Assembly: GCA_965203855.1 (NCBI GenBank)
Contig: CBDBDN010000009.1
Location: 1 to 64,000, forward strand
DNA from: Bin87 sp965203855
GTDB lineage: Bacteria > Chloroflexota > Dehalococcoidia > Lucifugimonadales > UBA3495
DNA: 64,000 bases
Reading direction: 5' to 3'
Numbering within the stretch: position 1 is the stretch's first letter; every line of letters begins with the position of its first letter. The translations under genes and the position numbers were made by a program. This document shows positions 41,548 through 50,076 of the stretch, piece after piece. Below the pieces are notes generated by a model, which ran no database searches, was not told the origin of the DNA, and saw only the letters and a list, made by a program, of their open reading frames with translations.

Positions 41548-42537
41548 ATGAAAGCTTTCCTCATCATATCCGTCATCGCCTACCTGACGCTTACCTTTGG
41601 CGGCGGCACGGCGGCGCTGATTGCCACCATTCAGCTCTACACCATCTGGCAGCGAGAACCGCCGGAAATCCTGTCGGCAGCCATCGTGAACACGGCGGCC
41701 ATTTTCGCCGCTACCACCTTCATCGGAGTGCTGGATATGTTTATGACCCTGTGGACACTGCTCAAAACCCGCGAGTGGGAGGAGGAAGCCCGCAAAGAGC
41801 GGCTGCTCGAGCAGGAATCCCGCCAGAAAGAGCGGGCGCTCGAGCAAGAATCCCGCCAGAAAGAGCGGGAGGAAAACCGCCTGGCCCGGGAAGCCGAGCA
41901 GCAGCGTCAAGAAAAAGCATTGGAGGAAACCCGCCTGGCCCGGGAAGCCGAGCAGCAGCGTCAGCAAAAAGCGTTGGAGGAAAGCCGATTGGAGCGCGCA
42001 GCCGAGCGGGAACGCCAAGAGAAAGAGCGTGAGCAGGAGCGGCAGCGTCAGGAAAAAGCCTTGGAGGAAAGCCGCTTGGCGCGGGAAGCCGAGCGGCAGC
42101 GTCAGGAAAAGGCATTGGAGGAAACCCGCCTGGCCCGGGAAGCCGAGCAGCAGCGTCAAGAAAAAGCATTGGAGGAAACCCGCCTGGCCCGGGAAGCCGA
42201 GCAGCAGCGTTGGGAACGCGAATTTCAGCAGCGCGAAGCCGAAACCCAGGCGCGCATCCAGGCAATCCATGCTGAAAGCCAAGCGCGGTTGCAAGGCTTT
42301 GAGGCGGAACGCGCCGCCCAAACCGCCGTCCTCCAGGAATCCCGCGCCTTTCAGCAGCAAGTGCTGGACCGGCTGGCCGCAGAGCAAGCCCAGCGCGATC
42401 TCATGACGACGCGCGTCCTTGACCTGCTGGAATACATAGCGCACCGCAGCAACGGCGGCAATAGCAACGGCAATGGCGACCGTCCCTCCGACCCTAACCC
42501 TAACCCCAGCCCCGATACCCCCGGCGGCGCCCCCTGA
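41548..42537 (+). CDS. Membrane protein with long 18-residue-repeat coiled coil
   Basis: The 329-residue protein has two hydrophobic helices in the first 75 residues, then about 200 residues of charged coiled coil, then an Asn/Pro/Gly-rich tail. The coil is built of 18-residue (54-bp) tandem units of the type EKALEETRLAREAEQQRQ. Two adjacent units near 42105-42210 are nearly identical at DNA level, so copy number may vary. No family is assigned. The function may be structural tethering at the membrane. Its TGA overlaps the ATG of the CoA transferase by one base. Confidence 0.75.
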   Translation: MKAFLIISVIAYLTLTFGGGTAALIATIQLYTIWQREPPEILSAAIVNTAAIFAATTFIGVLDMFMTLWTLLKTREWEEEARKERLLEQESRQKERALEQESRQKEREENRLAREAEQQRQEKALEETRLAREAEQQRQQKALEESRLERAAERERQEKEREQERQRQEKALEESRLAREAERQRQEKALEETRLAREAEQQRQEKALEETRLAREAEQQRWEREFQQREAETQARIQAIHAESQARLQGFEAERAAQTAVLQESRAFQQQVLDRLAAEQAQRDLMTTRVLDLLEYIAHRSNGGNSNGNGDRPSDPNPNPSPDTPGGAP

Positions 42538-43829
42538 TGCCCGGCCCCCTCCACGGCATCAATGTCGTAGAGTTCTCTACGATGATTGCCACGCCCACCG
42601 CCGGGATGCTGCTGGCGGACATGGGCGCCGGCGTCATCAAAGTGGAGCCGCCCTGGGGCGACCTCTGGCGCTACGCTCAGCCCGTGCTCCCCACCGACGG
42701 CCGCCCCTTTATGGCCTACAACCGCGGCAAACAATCCGTTACTCTGGACTTGACCCAGCCCGAAAGCGCCGACATCGTGCGCCGCCTTACCCGGCAAGCC
42801 GACGTCATCCTCGCCAACAACCGCCCCGATGTCGCCGCGCGGCTGGGCATTGACTACCCAACTCTGTCCGGCATCAATCCGGCTATCATCTACTGCGAAG
42901 GCTCCGCTTTCGGCCATAACGGACCCGACGCCTACCGCCCCGGCTACGACATCATCATTCAAGGAATGTCCGGCATCGCGGCCAGCGAGGGCAAAACGCT
43001 GCGGGGCGTCCCCCAGCATATCGTGTCCAGCCCGCTGGTAGATACGGCCTGCGGACTGGCCCAGGCCTGGGCGGTGTGCGGCGCGCTGTTCGCGCGGGAA
43101 CGCAGCGTCGGGACGGGCCAAGCCCAAGGCCCAGTCCAGGGCCAAAAGCTGGAAGCGTCGCTCCTGGGCGCCGGTCTCCTGATGCTGGGGATGCGCTTCG
43201 TGCGTATTGACGGGCTGGACGCTGAGCCGCACGCCCAAATGCGCGAAATGCTGGACGCAATGCGCGCCGCCGGCGTCCCCTATTCCGAAATCCTCCCCGC
43301 TTACGAAGCGCAGCGTTTTCAAGCCCCCGGCAACATTTACTACCGCTTTTACCAGACCGCCGACGGTATGCTGGTCGTAGGCTGCCTCAATGATGCGCTG
43401 CGCCGCAAACTGCTGGATGTGATTGGGCTGCACGACATTCGCTTTGCTACGGACTATGACCCGCATTCCGCCGCCGCCGCCGCATTCGGCGAGCAGCTGC
43501 TGGACGACGCCGAGGCCGTGTTCCTGACCCGCGCCACCGCCGACTGGCTGGCGCAGCTGGACGCGGCCGGCGTCCCGGCCGGCCCGGTGCGTTTCGTCGA
43601 GGAACTTTTTGACCATCCGCAGGTTCTGGAAAACAACTTGGCCGTCGATGTAACGCACCGCGACCTGGGGCCGGTTCGCATGGCCGGGCCGCCGGCTTCG
43701 TTCAGCGACACGCCCCTGCAACCCGGCAGCCTGCCCGCGCTGGGCGAACACACCGACCCGGTACTGCGCCGCCTGGGCTATTCGCCGGAGCAAATCACGC
43801 AATGGCGCCAGGACGGACTAATCCGATGA
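42537..43829 (+). CDS. CaiB/BaiF family (class III) CoA transferase
   Basis: The 430-residue enzyme has the family start GINVVEFSTMIATPTAGMLLADMGAGVIKVEPPWGD, the GKQSVTLDL stretch, and the RPGYDIIIQGMSGI block containing the Asp that forms the acyl-enzyme anhydride. It likely moves CoA between organic acids; relatives act on carnitine, oxalate/formate and bile acids. It is translationally coupled to the preceding coiled-coil gene. A strong hairpin follows it. Confidence 0.9.
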   Translation: MPGPLHGINVVEFSTMIATPTAGMLLADMGAGVIKVEPPWGDLWRYAQPVLPTDGRPFMAYNRGKQSVTLDLTQPESADIVRRLTRQADVILANNRPDVAARLGIDYPTLSGINPAIIYCEGSAFGHNGPDAYRPGYDIIIQGMSGIAASEGKTLRGVPQHIVSSPLVDTACGLAQAWAVCGALFARERSVGTGQAQGPVQGQKLEASLLGAGLLMLGMRFVRIDGLDAEPHAQMREMLDAMRAAGVPYSEILPAYEAQRFQAPGNIYYRFYQTADGMLVVGCLNDALRRKLLDVIGLHDIRFATDYDPHSAAAAAFGEQLLDDAEAVFLTRATADWLAQLDAAGVPAGPVRFVEELFDHPQVLENNLAVDVTHRDLGPVRMAGPPASFSDTPLQPGSLPALGEHTDPVLRRLGYSPEQITQWRQDGLIR

Positions 43830-43870
43830 CGCCCCGCCCGGCCATTTACCGCCCCTCCCTCAGAACAATA

Positions 43871-43904
43871 TAACTGCCCTATCCGGGTTGGGATAGGGCA
43901 GTTA
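43871..43904. terminator. Bidirectional terminator hairpin
   Basis: TAACTGCCCTATCC (43871-43884) pairs perfectly with GGATAGGGCAGTTA (43891-43904) around a six-base loop, a 14-bp stem. It lies between convergent genes, with AT-rich flanks on both sides that can supply short U-runs. Confidence 0.8.
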
Positions 43905-43943
43905 AACTCCGGCGTAAGCCGGCACGGCGGCCATCCCAGCCGC

Positions 43944-44168
43944 TTACTGCTCCGGCAAAAACCCGTAGTAGCGCACTCCGGCCATGGGCACCCCGTAGGC
44001 AAAGCCGGGCGCCGGACGGCGATAGCTGCGATCCGTCGGCTGATCCTCCACCCGCGCGCCGTACTCCGCCAGTATGTCGGATATATCCTGCTCCGCCCAC
44101 TCGGTAAGCAGCCGATGCCGCCGTTCCAGCCGGTCGCTGACGGGGCGTTCTATCACGGTAGCCATCAT
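43944..44168 (-). CDS. Small hypothetical protein
   Basis: The 74-residue protein starts at ATGATG 44168 with GGGAGG five bases upstream. It reads TVIERPVSDRLERRHRLLTE and DISDILAEYGARVEDQ, ending RYYGFLPEQ. No family is recognised. The good ribosome binding site and the downstream terminator support it as real. Confidence 0.6.
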   Translation of the reverse strand: MMATVIERPVSDRLERRHRLLTEWAEQDISDILAEYGARVEDQPTDRSYRRPAPGFAYGVPMAGVRYYGFLPEQ

Positions 44169-44277
44169 TCCTACCTCCCTGCGGCGCAATCCGATGCCAT
44201 CGCATCGGCAATCGCGATTTTATTTATCATACATTGCGATACGACCGCTGTCAACCTACCCGCGCTTCAGCGCATTC

Positions 44278-44812
44278 TTTACATAAACTGCCGATGCGGT
44301 TATGGCCAGATTTCCCCAGCCATCCAAGACGCGACACCAAAATCCCGCCCGCGCGCTTACAGTCACGACATCCGCTGCCCGGAGTGCGGCGCCAACTGGA
44401 TACCCCGGAACGGCGCTGCCAAAGGCCACCAGATCTATCGCTGTGGCGATTGCGGTCGTTATTACACCCACGGCGCCGCTTATACCGGCCCCAGCGCCGC
44501 AGATCGGAACAGGCCCTGGCGCTGCTCGGGGAAGGCGTCTCCCAAAGTGCCGTTGCGCGCATTGTTGGCGTAACGCTGCCGGCAGTGAGCCGGCGGGTTG
44601 AAAGGGGGGCTGCCGCCGGGCCGACAGGTGGCATGGACGGAAGGCCAGGTGAACTGGGACGAGGGTTGAGTTCGGTATTGCGGAGCAAGCTGAACCGGCT
44701 GGTGCGGGATACTAAAGGTTACACCGGGAGCGCGGTCATGCTGGTATATTCGCTGGGCGCTGCTGCTGGCGGACTGGCCCGCAAAACCCAATGCCAGTTT
44801 ATGTTGAGAGTA
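44278..44812 (+). mobile_element. Internally deleted IS1-family remnant, copy 2
   Basis: Inverted ends ACATAAACTGCCGATGCGG (44281-44299) and the reverse-complementary CCCAATGCCAGTTTATGT (44788-44805) bound the element. It keeps an InsA-like zinc ribbon (DIRCPECGAN, then YRCGDCGRYY), a helix-turn-helix (ALLGEGVSQSAVARIVGVTL), and an IS1-type C-terminal block (LRSKLNRLVRDTKGYT), with frames shifted between them. The catalytic core is absent. It matches the copy at 17457-17935 and has about 55 more bases near the deletion. Confidence 0.72.
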
Positions 44813-44829
44813 CCCCTCGGTTGGCCGCC

Positions 44830-44858
44830 TTGACAAGTTTGCGCTCCGGGCATACACT
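44830..44858 (+). promoter_or_regulatory. Promoter of the thiF/moeB-cysM leader
   Basis: TTGACA at 44830-44835 and TACACT at 44853-44858 have a 17-base spacer. The predicted +1 near 44865 is 214 bases before the ThiF-family start codon. It begins about 18 bases past the IS1-derived remnant. Confidence 0.6.
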
Positions 44859-44948
44859 GCGGAACGCAATGCTGATCCTGCAACTGCCACGCTACGGTTG
44901 CGCCTGTCCCCGCACATAGGGGGCGGGCCGCTTGACTTTACCTCTGCG

Positions 44949-44998
44949 CCTGCGCCCGCCGTGAGCCGCCGCCTGACGGCTGTGGGGCGCAGGTTTTT
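44949..44998 (+). terminator. Attenuator-like terminator in the thiF/cysM leader
   Basis: CCTGCGCCC (44949-44957) pairs with GGGCGCAGG (44985-44993), followed by TTTTT (44994-44998). An inner GCCGT/ACGGC stem extends the hairpin. It lies between the promoter and the first gene, so it should stop transcripts at about 135 bases unless relieved. Confidence 0.65.
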
Positions 44999-45078
44999 CG
45001 TTGCGCTTGGAGCTGACCGGACTGCCGGACTGCCCTTGCCAGCATTGCGGGGAAACCGCCAACCGGGAGGAATCTGAA

Positions 45079-45927
45079 ATGGTCCAGCCCCTGCGCTTGA
45101 CGCCAGACCAGGTAAAACGCTACAGCCGGCACATCATAATGCAGGATGTCGGCAGCGCCGGCCAGCGCAAGATGATGGAAGCCAGCGCGCTGATTATCGG
45201 GGCCGGCGGCCTGGGTTCCCCCTCTGCCGTCTATCTGGCCCTGGCCGGCGTGGGACGGCTGGGCATCGTGGACTTCGATGTCGTAGAGCTGTCCAACTTG
45301 CAGCGGCAGATATTGCATCACACGCCCGACGTCGGACGCTCCAAAGTGCAGTCGGCCAAAGACAACATCCGGTCTTACAACCCGGAAGTTGAAGTCAAGC
45401 TGCACGAAGCTTGGCTGACTTCTGAGAACGCCTTTGACATCATCGGCCAGTATGACATCGTAATCAACGGCGCCGACAACTTCGCGACGCGCTATCTGGT
45501 CAATGATGCCTGCTATTTGCTCAACAAGCCGCTGATTGACGGCAGCATACTGATTTTTGACGGGCAGGCTACCGTATTTCTGCCCGGCCAGGGCTGCTAT
45601 CGGTGCCTGTTCCCGGCGCCGCCGCCTCCGGGAATGGTGCCGAACTGCGCCGAAGCCGGCGTGCTGGGCGCGCTGACCGGACTGGTGGGTTCCATCCAGG
45701 CTACCGAAGCGTTGAAGCACATCCTGGGCATCGGCGAAAGCCTGTCGTCCCGGCTGCTGGTGATTGACGCGCTCAGTATGCAGTTCCGGGAAGTGCGGCT
45801 GCGGCGCAACCCCGACTGCCCGCTGTGCGGCGACCGGCCGACGGTTACCGAGCTGATTGACTATGAAGTTTTCTGCGGCGTAGCCGAGGCGCCGGAGCCG
45901 GCCGCGGTTGCCGACGGCGCAATTTAG
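45079..45927 (+). CDS. ThiF/MoeB/HesA family adenylyltransferase
   Basis: The 282-residue E1-like enzyme adenylates the C-terminal Gly of a ubiquitin-like sulfur carrier. It has the start RYSRHIIMQDVG, the nucleotide loop IIGAGGLGSP (residues 39-48), DFDVVELSNLQRQ, NGADNFATRY, and two CxxC pairs for zinc (CYRC, CPLC). No rhodanese domain is fused. ATG 45079 has GGAGG about ten bases upstream. A cysM-type gene follows, suggesting service to cysteine synthesis; it could also charge the ThiS encoded at 19793. Confidence 0.92.
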   Translation: MVQPLRLTPDQVKRYSRHIIMQDVGSAGQRKMMEASALIIGAGGLGSPSAVYLALAGVGRLGIVDFDVVELSNLQRQILHHTPDVGRSKVQSAKDNIRSYNPEVEVKLHEAWLTSENAFDIIGQYDIVINGADNFATRYLVNDACYLLNKPLIDGSILIFDGQATVFLPGQGCYRCLFPAPPPPGMVPNCAEAGVLGALTGLVGSIQATEALKHILGIGESLSSRLLVIDALSMQFREVRLRRNPDCPLCGDRPTVTELIDYEVFCGVAEAPEPAAVADGAI

Positions 45928-46010
45928 CCAAGCCGCCGCCGACCCGACGCCCTTACCGCCCGCCGCTATTGCCGGAACCGTAACCCGTTGCCGATTGCCG
46001 AGACGCCGCA

Positions 46011-46961
46011 ATGCTTGCCAGGTCAACATATTCCGGGCTGCTGGACACCATCGGCAACACCCCGTTGGTAGAACTGCAACGCCTGTCGCCCAAGCCCGGC
46101 GTCCGCATCTACGCCAAGCTGGAGGGGCAGAACCCCACCGGCAGCGTGAAAGACCGCATCGGCCTCAGCATGATTGAACGGGCCGAAGCCGACGGCGAAA
46201 TCAGCCCCGGCCGCACGATCCTGGAACCGACTTCCGGCAACACCGGCATATCGCTGGCGATGATTGGCCGGCTGAAAGGCTACCAAGTTACAGTGGTCAT
46301 GCCCGAAAATGTTTCGGTGGAGCGCACCCAGCTGCTGGAAGCCTATGGAGCCAAGATAATCTACTCTGACGGCACGCTGGGCACTAATGGCAGCGTAACG
46401 ATGGCCCAAGAACTGGTAGCGCAGCGCCCACATGACTATCTGATGCTGTACCAGTACGGCAACGACGGCAACCCGGACGCCCATTACACCGGCACCGGAG
46501 CGGAAATCGTGGCGGCGCTGCCGGAAGTTGATGTGTTCGTAGCCGGGCTGGGCACCGGCGGCACATTGATGGGCAACGCCCGCCGCCTTAAAGAGCACCG
46601 CAGCGACATCAAAATCATCGCCGTCGCGCCGGAGCCGGACGACTTTATTTCCGGCCTGCGCCGCTTGGAGGACGGCTTTATACCGCCTATCCTGGACATC
46701 AACCTGCTGGACAACCGCCTGCTGGTCAACAGTTACGATTCTTTCTATATGACCAAAGAGCTGATGGAGAAGGAAGGCATCTTTGCCGGCATTTCGTCCG
46801 GTTCGGTAATTGCCGGCGCGCTCAAACTGGCCGAGCGTATGGACGAGGGCAACATCGTCTGCCTGCTGGCCGATGGCGGCTGGAAATACTTGAGCAGCCA
46901 ATTGTGGACGCGGGATTATGAAACGCTGGCGCAAGAGGCGCAGGGCAAAATCTGGTGGTAG
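46011..46961 (+). CDS. cysM: Cysteine synthase (CysM-type, PLP-dependent)
   Basis: The 316-residue enzyme has the PLP lysine K47 in NPTGSVKDR, the substrate loop TSGNTGI, and the phosphate-binding GLGTGGTLMG. The C-terminus reads LLADGGWKYLSSQLW, as in the sulfur-carrier-dependent CysM of Mycobacterium, which takes sulfur from a thiocarboxylated CysO. The adjacent ThiF/MoeB-family gene supports that route. No CysO or Mec gene is adjacent; the carrier could be ThiS (19793) or lie elsewhere. Confidence 0.93.
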   Translation: MLARSTYSGLLDTIGNTPLVELQRLSPKPGVRIYAKLEGQNPTGSVKDRIGLSMIERAEADGEISPGRTILEPTSGNTGISLAMIGRLKGYQVTVVMPENVSVERTQLLEAYGAKIIYSDGTLGTNGSVTMAQELVAQRPHDYLMLYQYGNDGNPDAHYTGTGAEIVAALPEVDVFVAGLGTGGTLMGNARRLKEHRSDIKIIAVAPEPDDFISGLRRLEDGFIPPILDINLLDNRLLVNSYDSFYMTKELMEKEGIFAGISSGSVIAGALKLAERMDEGNIVCLLADGGWKYLSSQLWTRDYETLAQEAQGKIWW

Positions 46962-47035
46962 GCAGGACGGCCCTCATCCCGGCTCTCTCCCACTGTGATC
47001 AGGAGTCACTAATCGCATTGCTTGTGCTATTTCGG

Positions 47036-47064
47036 ATGACATCCGCGCTGCGGTTTGGTAATAT
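47036..47064 (+). promoter_or_regulatory. Promoter of rpsT
   Basis: ATGACA (47036-47041), a 17-base spacer and TAATAT (47059-47064). The predicted +1 near 47071 gives a 48-base leader before the TTG start. Confidence 0.45.
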
Positions 47065-47118
47065 CTAACAGCGAATTTGGGATGCCAGACGCTACACCAC
47101 ACCTCAGGAGATGCCCCT

Positions 47119-47373
47119 TTGCCTGCACAAAAGGCCGCGCGCCGCTCGGTAAAACGCAATGCGCGCAATATGAGTGTCCGCCGCACTACCCGCACCGCCG
47201 TCGGCCAGGCCCGCCGCGCTATGGACGGTGGAGATGCCGCATCCGACGCGGCGGTACGCAAGGCGATGAGCCTGCTGGACATCGCCGTCCGCAAGGGCGT
47301 ACTGCACAAGAACAACGCCTCCCGGCGTAAAGCCCGGCTGGCGGCTGCGCTGAATCGAGCTCAATCCGGCTAA
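47119..47373 (+). CDS. rpsT: 30S ribosomal protein S20
   Basis: The 84-residue protein is very basic and reads PAQKAARRSVKRNARN at the start and NNASRRKARLAAALNRA at the end, the bS20 pattern. The start is TTG 47119 with AGGAG ten bases upstream; no ATG fits. The uncommon start codon matches the known TTG/UUG starts of rpsT in several bacteria and may tune expression. Confidence 0.92.
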   Translation: MPAQKAARRSVKRNARNMSVRRTTRTAVGQARRAMDGGDAASDAAVRKAMSLLDIAVRKGVLHKNNASRRKARLAAALNRAQSG

Positions 47374-47440
47374 CTTGGCGCCGGCGCGCCGATTCACGCC
47401 GCTACAAAGATTGGCGGCGTCTTTTGGGTCAAGGCCGGCG

Positions 47441-47469
47441 TTGACAATGGCTATGGCGTGCGTTAGTAT
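47441..47469 (+). promoter_or_regulatory. lexA promoter with possible operator
   Basis: TTGACA (47441-47446), a 17-base spacer, and TAGTAT (47464-47469). Just downstream, TTAGTATG and TTAGTCTATG form a loose direct repeat and ATGT...ACAT a loose palindrome around the predicted +1. Either could be a LexA site, but the Chloroflexota box is not fixed, so this part is speculative. Confidence 0.5.
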
Positions 47470-47534
47470 GTCCGTGCGAAACATTAGTCTATGCCGGATG
47501 GCAGCATCCGGTAACTGCACGGAGGACAACTGCT

Positions 47535-48188
47535 ATGCCGCCCAAGAAAACCTTGCGACCCAAACAGAAGCGCATCCTGGAGTTCATTCAGCAATTCCTG
47601 GATGAAAACGGCATCCCGCCCACGGTGCGCGACATCCAGCGGGATTGCGAAATCAGCAGCACGTCGGTGGTGGACTACAACCTGCGGATTCTGGAGCGGG
47701 ACGGCTACCTCAGGCGCCGCCAGGAAATTGCGCGGGGCATTGAGCTGCTGGACGAAACCGGCCAGCCCGTAGTCAACGGGGCGGTGCGCGTCCAGATTGT
47801 CGGCGCCATCGCCGCCGGCGAGCCGATACCCGCGTTCTCCAGCGAAGGCGCCGCCGCCGCCGCCGAGTTTGACACCGTTGAAGTCTCTCCCGAACTCAAA
47901 AAGAAGCACGAGACCCTGTTTGCGCTGTCCGTGAAAGGCACTTCAATGATTGACGCGCTGATTGACGACGGCGATGTGGTAGTCGTCAAGCCCACTAACA
48001 CGGCGCGCAACGGCGAGATGGTGGTAGCCTGGCTGCGCGACGAAGAGGAAGCCACCCTGAAAAAGTTTTACCGGGAAGGCTCCCAAGTGCGCTTGCAGCC
48101 GGCCAACAGCACGATGGATCCCATCTATGCCGACGCCGCCAACGTCGAGGTTCGGGGCCGGGTAGTGGAAGTGCTGCGCCAGTATTAG
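47535..48188 (+). CDS. lexA: SOS repressor LexA
   Basis: The 217-residue repressor has a winged-helix DNA-binding domain (KQKRILEFIQQFLDENGIPPTVRDIQ) and an S24 peptidase domain. The cleavage Ala-Gly is in AIAAGEP (residues 94-95), the nucleophile S137 in GTSMID, and the general-base K176 in ATLKKFY. It represses SOS genes and cleaves itself on RecA activation. GGAGG lies upstream of the ATG. Confidence 0.95.
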   Translation: MPPKKTLRPKQKRILEFIQQFLDENGIPPTVRDIQRDCEISSTSVVDYNLRILERDGYLRRRQEIARGIELLDETGQPVVNGAVRVQIVGAIAAGEPIPAFSSEGAAAAAEFDTVEVSPELKKKHETLFALSVKGTSMIDALIDDGDVVVVKPTNTARNGEMVVAWLRDEEEATLKKFYREGSQVRLQPANSTMDPIYADAANVEVRGRVVEVLRQY

Positions 48189-48261
48189 ACGGCGCGACGG
48201 CATTATCCTGCGGTGCGCGGTCCGTCTGACAGCCCAGCGTCCGGCTGGTTACCCCTGCCGG

Positions 48262-48576
48262 CTAGTTGCGGCTGTTGGATAGCGCGCCGTAGGTTGCCAC
48301 CAGAAACGGCACGCAGTAAGTCAGCGGGATTTTCCAGGCCAGCGCGCCGCTGAACTGCCCCAGCAGAATGGCGTCGCCTTGGTTCAGCGCCGTTAGCGCC
48401 GTGCCAACTACTGCGCCGGCCACTAGTGAGCGGCGCAGCATCGGCCAATGCCGCAAAGCGCAGCGCAGACACTTGATAACGCCGGATGCGGCGCTGCCGC
48501 CGGGCCGGAAAGCATACCCGGCTCGCCCGCCCAAGGGACGCCGGCATTGCTGGCAGTGTCGGATAGCATTGGCCAT
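48262..48576 (-). CDS. nrtS: NrtS-like nitrate/nitrite transporter with N-terminal zinc-ribbon-like extension
   Basis: The C-terminal about 65 residues match NrtS: RRSLVAGAVVGTALTALNQGDAIL, then a second helix WKIPLTYCVPFLVATYGALS. NrtS proteins are small two-helix nitrate/nitrite transporters. Here an N-terminal extension carries two CxxC pairs (CQQC and CLRC) about 24 residues apart, a possible zinc ribbon. It lies 36 bases upstream of nothing obvious on the minus strand and converges with lexA. Confidence 0.65.
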   Translation of the reverse strand: MANAIRHCQQCRRPLGGRAGYAFRPGGSAASGVIKCLRCALRHWPMLRRSLVAGAVVGTALTALNQGDAILLGQFSGALAWKIPLTYCVPFLVATYGALSNSRN

Positions 48577-48611
48577 AGCGGGCGCAGCTCCGGCAGCTAG
48601 TGAGTGCTAAT

Positions 48612-49571
48612 CTATTCGCCCCGGACGGCGTAGGGCGACGGTTCCGGGCAATCAAAGACGCGCGTCGGCTGCCATTGCATCAATTCCGGTTGCAGTTTGA
48701 CCAGCGCCAGAAATACGCCGTCAGCGTCATAAGCCCGGCGTTGTTCGCCATCAGTAAAAGGCCCGGCCGTGAACCTGTCGTCAATGCTGACGGCTTGGCC
48801 GTTGCGGATAGCCTGCGCCTGCATCCGGTTTAGAGACAGGGACGGCAGTTCCCGTAACGCCCAGTCAACCGGATAGATTAGCCGCCGCCAATCTGCTCCG
48901 GCAGTTTCCAGGTCGTCCGGGCCAACGCCATTGGAGGCGTCAAAACCGCCGCAGCTCGTCCGGGTCAGTTCGGTTACATAGCCGCCGCAGCCCAGCGACT
49001 GGCCCAAGTCATGCGCCAGCGACCGCAGATAGGTGCCGCGGCCGCAGTCCACGGTGACGGACAGCGCAGGAAACTCCAGTGAGTTAACGGTGATGGCGTA
49101 GATTTCTACGGGCCGGGGCTGGCGTTCTACCTCACGGCCGGCCCGCGCCAGGTCATAAAGCCGTTTCCCGTCCACTTTCAGCGCGCTGTACATCGGCGGC
49201 GTCTGCTCAATAACTCCGATGAAAGATTGCAGCGCGCGCCGGACGGCATTCACATCAATGCCGGCCGGGTCGGCGACCGGGGTAATTTCGCCCTCGGCGT
49301 CATAGGTTGGGCTGACGGCGCCGAGGCATACGGTCATCAGGTAGCGTTTGCGGCCATCTACTACCTGCTCCATCAAACGGGTGGCTTGCCCGAAGCAGAT
49401 GGGCAGCACGCCTTGCGCCAGCGGATCCAAAGTGCCGGCGTGTCCTACCTTGCGGCGTTGCCCGGTAATGCGCTTGACGGCCCGCAGCGCCGCCATTGAG
49501 GTAATGCCGGACGGCTTATAAAAGTTCAGGAAACCGCTGACCGGCGGATTGGCGCGGTCGCTGGCCGGCAT
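48612..49571 (-). CDS. truB: tRNA pseudouridine(55) synthase TruB
   Basis: The 319-residue enzyme has GFLNFYKPSGITSM, the catalytic Asp in HAGTLDPLAQGVLP, the tyrosine region RYLMTVCLG, PPMYSALKVDG, and DCGRGTYLRSLAHDLG. It makes pseudouridine 55 in the tRNA T-loop. Start ATG 49571 is chosen by homology; the longer frame runs into rbfA. It is the last gene of the nusA-ylxR-infB-rbfA-truB operon. Confidence 0.96.
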   Translation of the reverse strand: MPASDRANPPVSGFLNFYKPSGITSMAALRAVKRITGQRRKVGHAGTLDPLAQGVLPICFGQATRLMEQVVDGRKRYLMTVCLGAVSPTYDAEGEITPVADPAGIDVNAVRRALQSFIGVIEQTPPMYSALKVDGKRLYDLARAGREVERQPRPVEIYAITVNSLEFPALSVTVDCGRGTYLRSLAHDLGQSLGCGGYVTELTRTSCGGFDASNGVGPDDLETAGADWRRLIYPVDWALRELPSLSLNRMQAQAIRNGQAVSIDDRFTAGPFTDGEQRRAYDADGVFLALVKLQPELMQWQPTRVFDCPEPSPYAVRGE

Positions 49572-49575
49572 CGGG

Positions 49576-50031
49576 CTACTCCCGTTGGGCCGGCGCCGCT
49601 GGGCTTGAACCTGGACCGGCGCCGTCATAGTCAATCCGCAGGTCGTCGTTAGCCCGCACATCGTCATCAGTCCGTATATCGTCGCCAGTCCGCAGGTCGT
49701 CAATAATACGCATCAGCCGGTCGGCTTCCATCATCGTTTCGTCCAGCTCAAAGGTAAGGAACGGGACATAACGCAGCGAAATCCGGCTCCGGAGCTCCCG
49801 ACGCAGATAGGATGCGGCGGAACTGATGCCGGCTAGGGCTTCGTCGCGCAGCGCGTCGGCGCCCATTACGCTGATATACACGCGTGCGGAACGCAGGTCG
49901 GCGGCAACGCGCACCTGCGTAATGGTAATCAGGCCGCGCAGCCGGGGGTCGTTCAGGCCGGTAGCGACCAGGGCGGCGATTTCCTGCCGCAACAGGCCGT
50001 TGACCCGTTCCATACGCCGACGGTCGGTCAT
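49576..50031 (-). CDS. rbfA: 30S ribosome-binding factor RbfA
   Basis: The 151-residue KH-fold protein aids late 30S maturation and cold adaptation. It has RRMERVNGLLRQEIAALV and the VYISVMG strand, then SYLRRELRSRISLRYVPFL. The C-terminus is extended by a degenerate acidic repeat (DDLRTGDDIRTDDDVR) made of 21- to 24-bp DNA repeats, then a Pro/Ala tail. It ends four bases before truB. Confidence 0.92.
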   Translation of the reverse strand: MTDRRRMERVNGLLRQEIAALVATGLNDPRLRGLITITQVRVAADLRSARVYISVMGADALRDEALAGISSAASYLRRELRSRISLRYVPFLTFELDETMMEADRLMRIIDDLRTGDDIRTDDDVRANDDLRIDYDGAGPGSSPAAPAQRE

Positions 50032-50076
50032 AAAATCTTTCCTGATGCCGGTCCTGGCGCCGGTTCCCGATGCCGG

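Noticed and set aside
44859..45078. T-box leader before thiF/cysM
   Set aside because: The conserved T-box stretch with TGGNACCGCG is absent, so the leader is left as an unknown attenuator.
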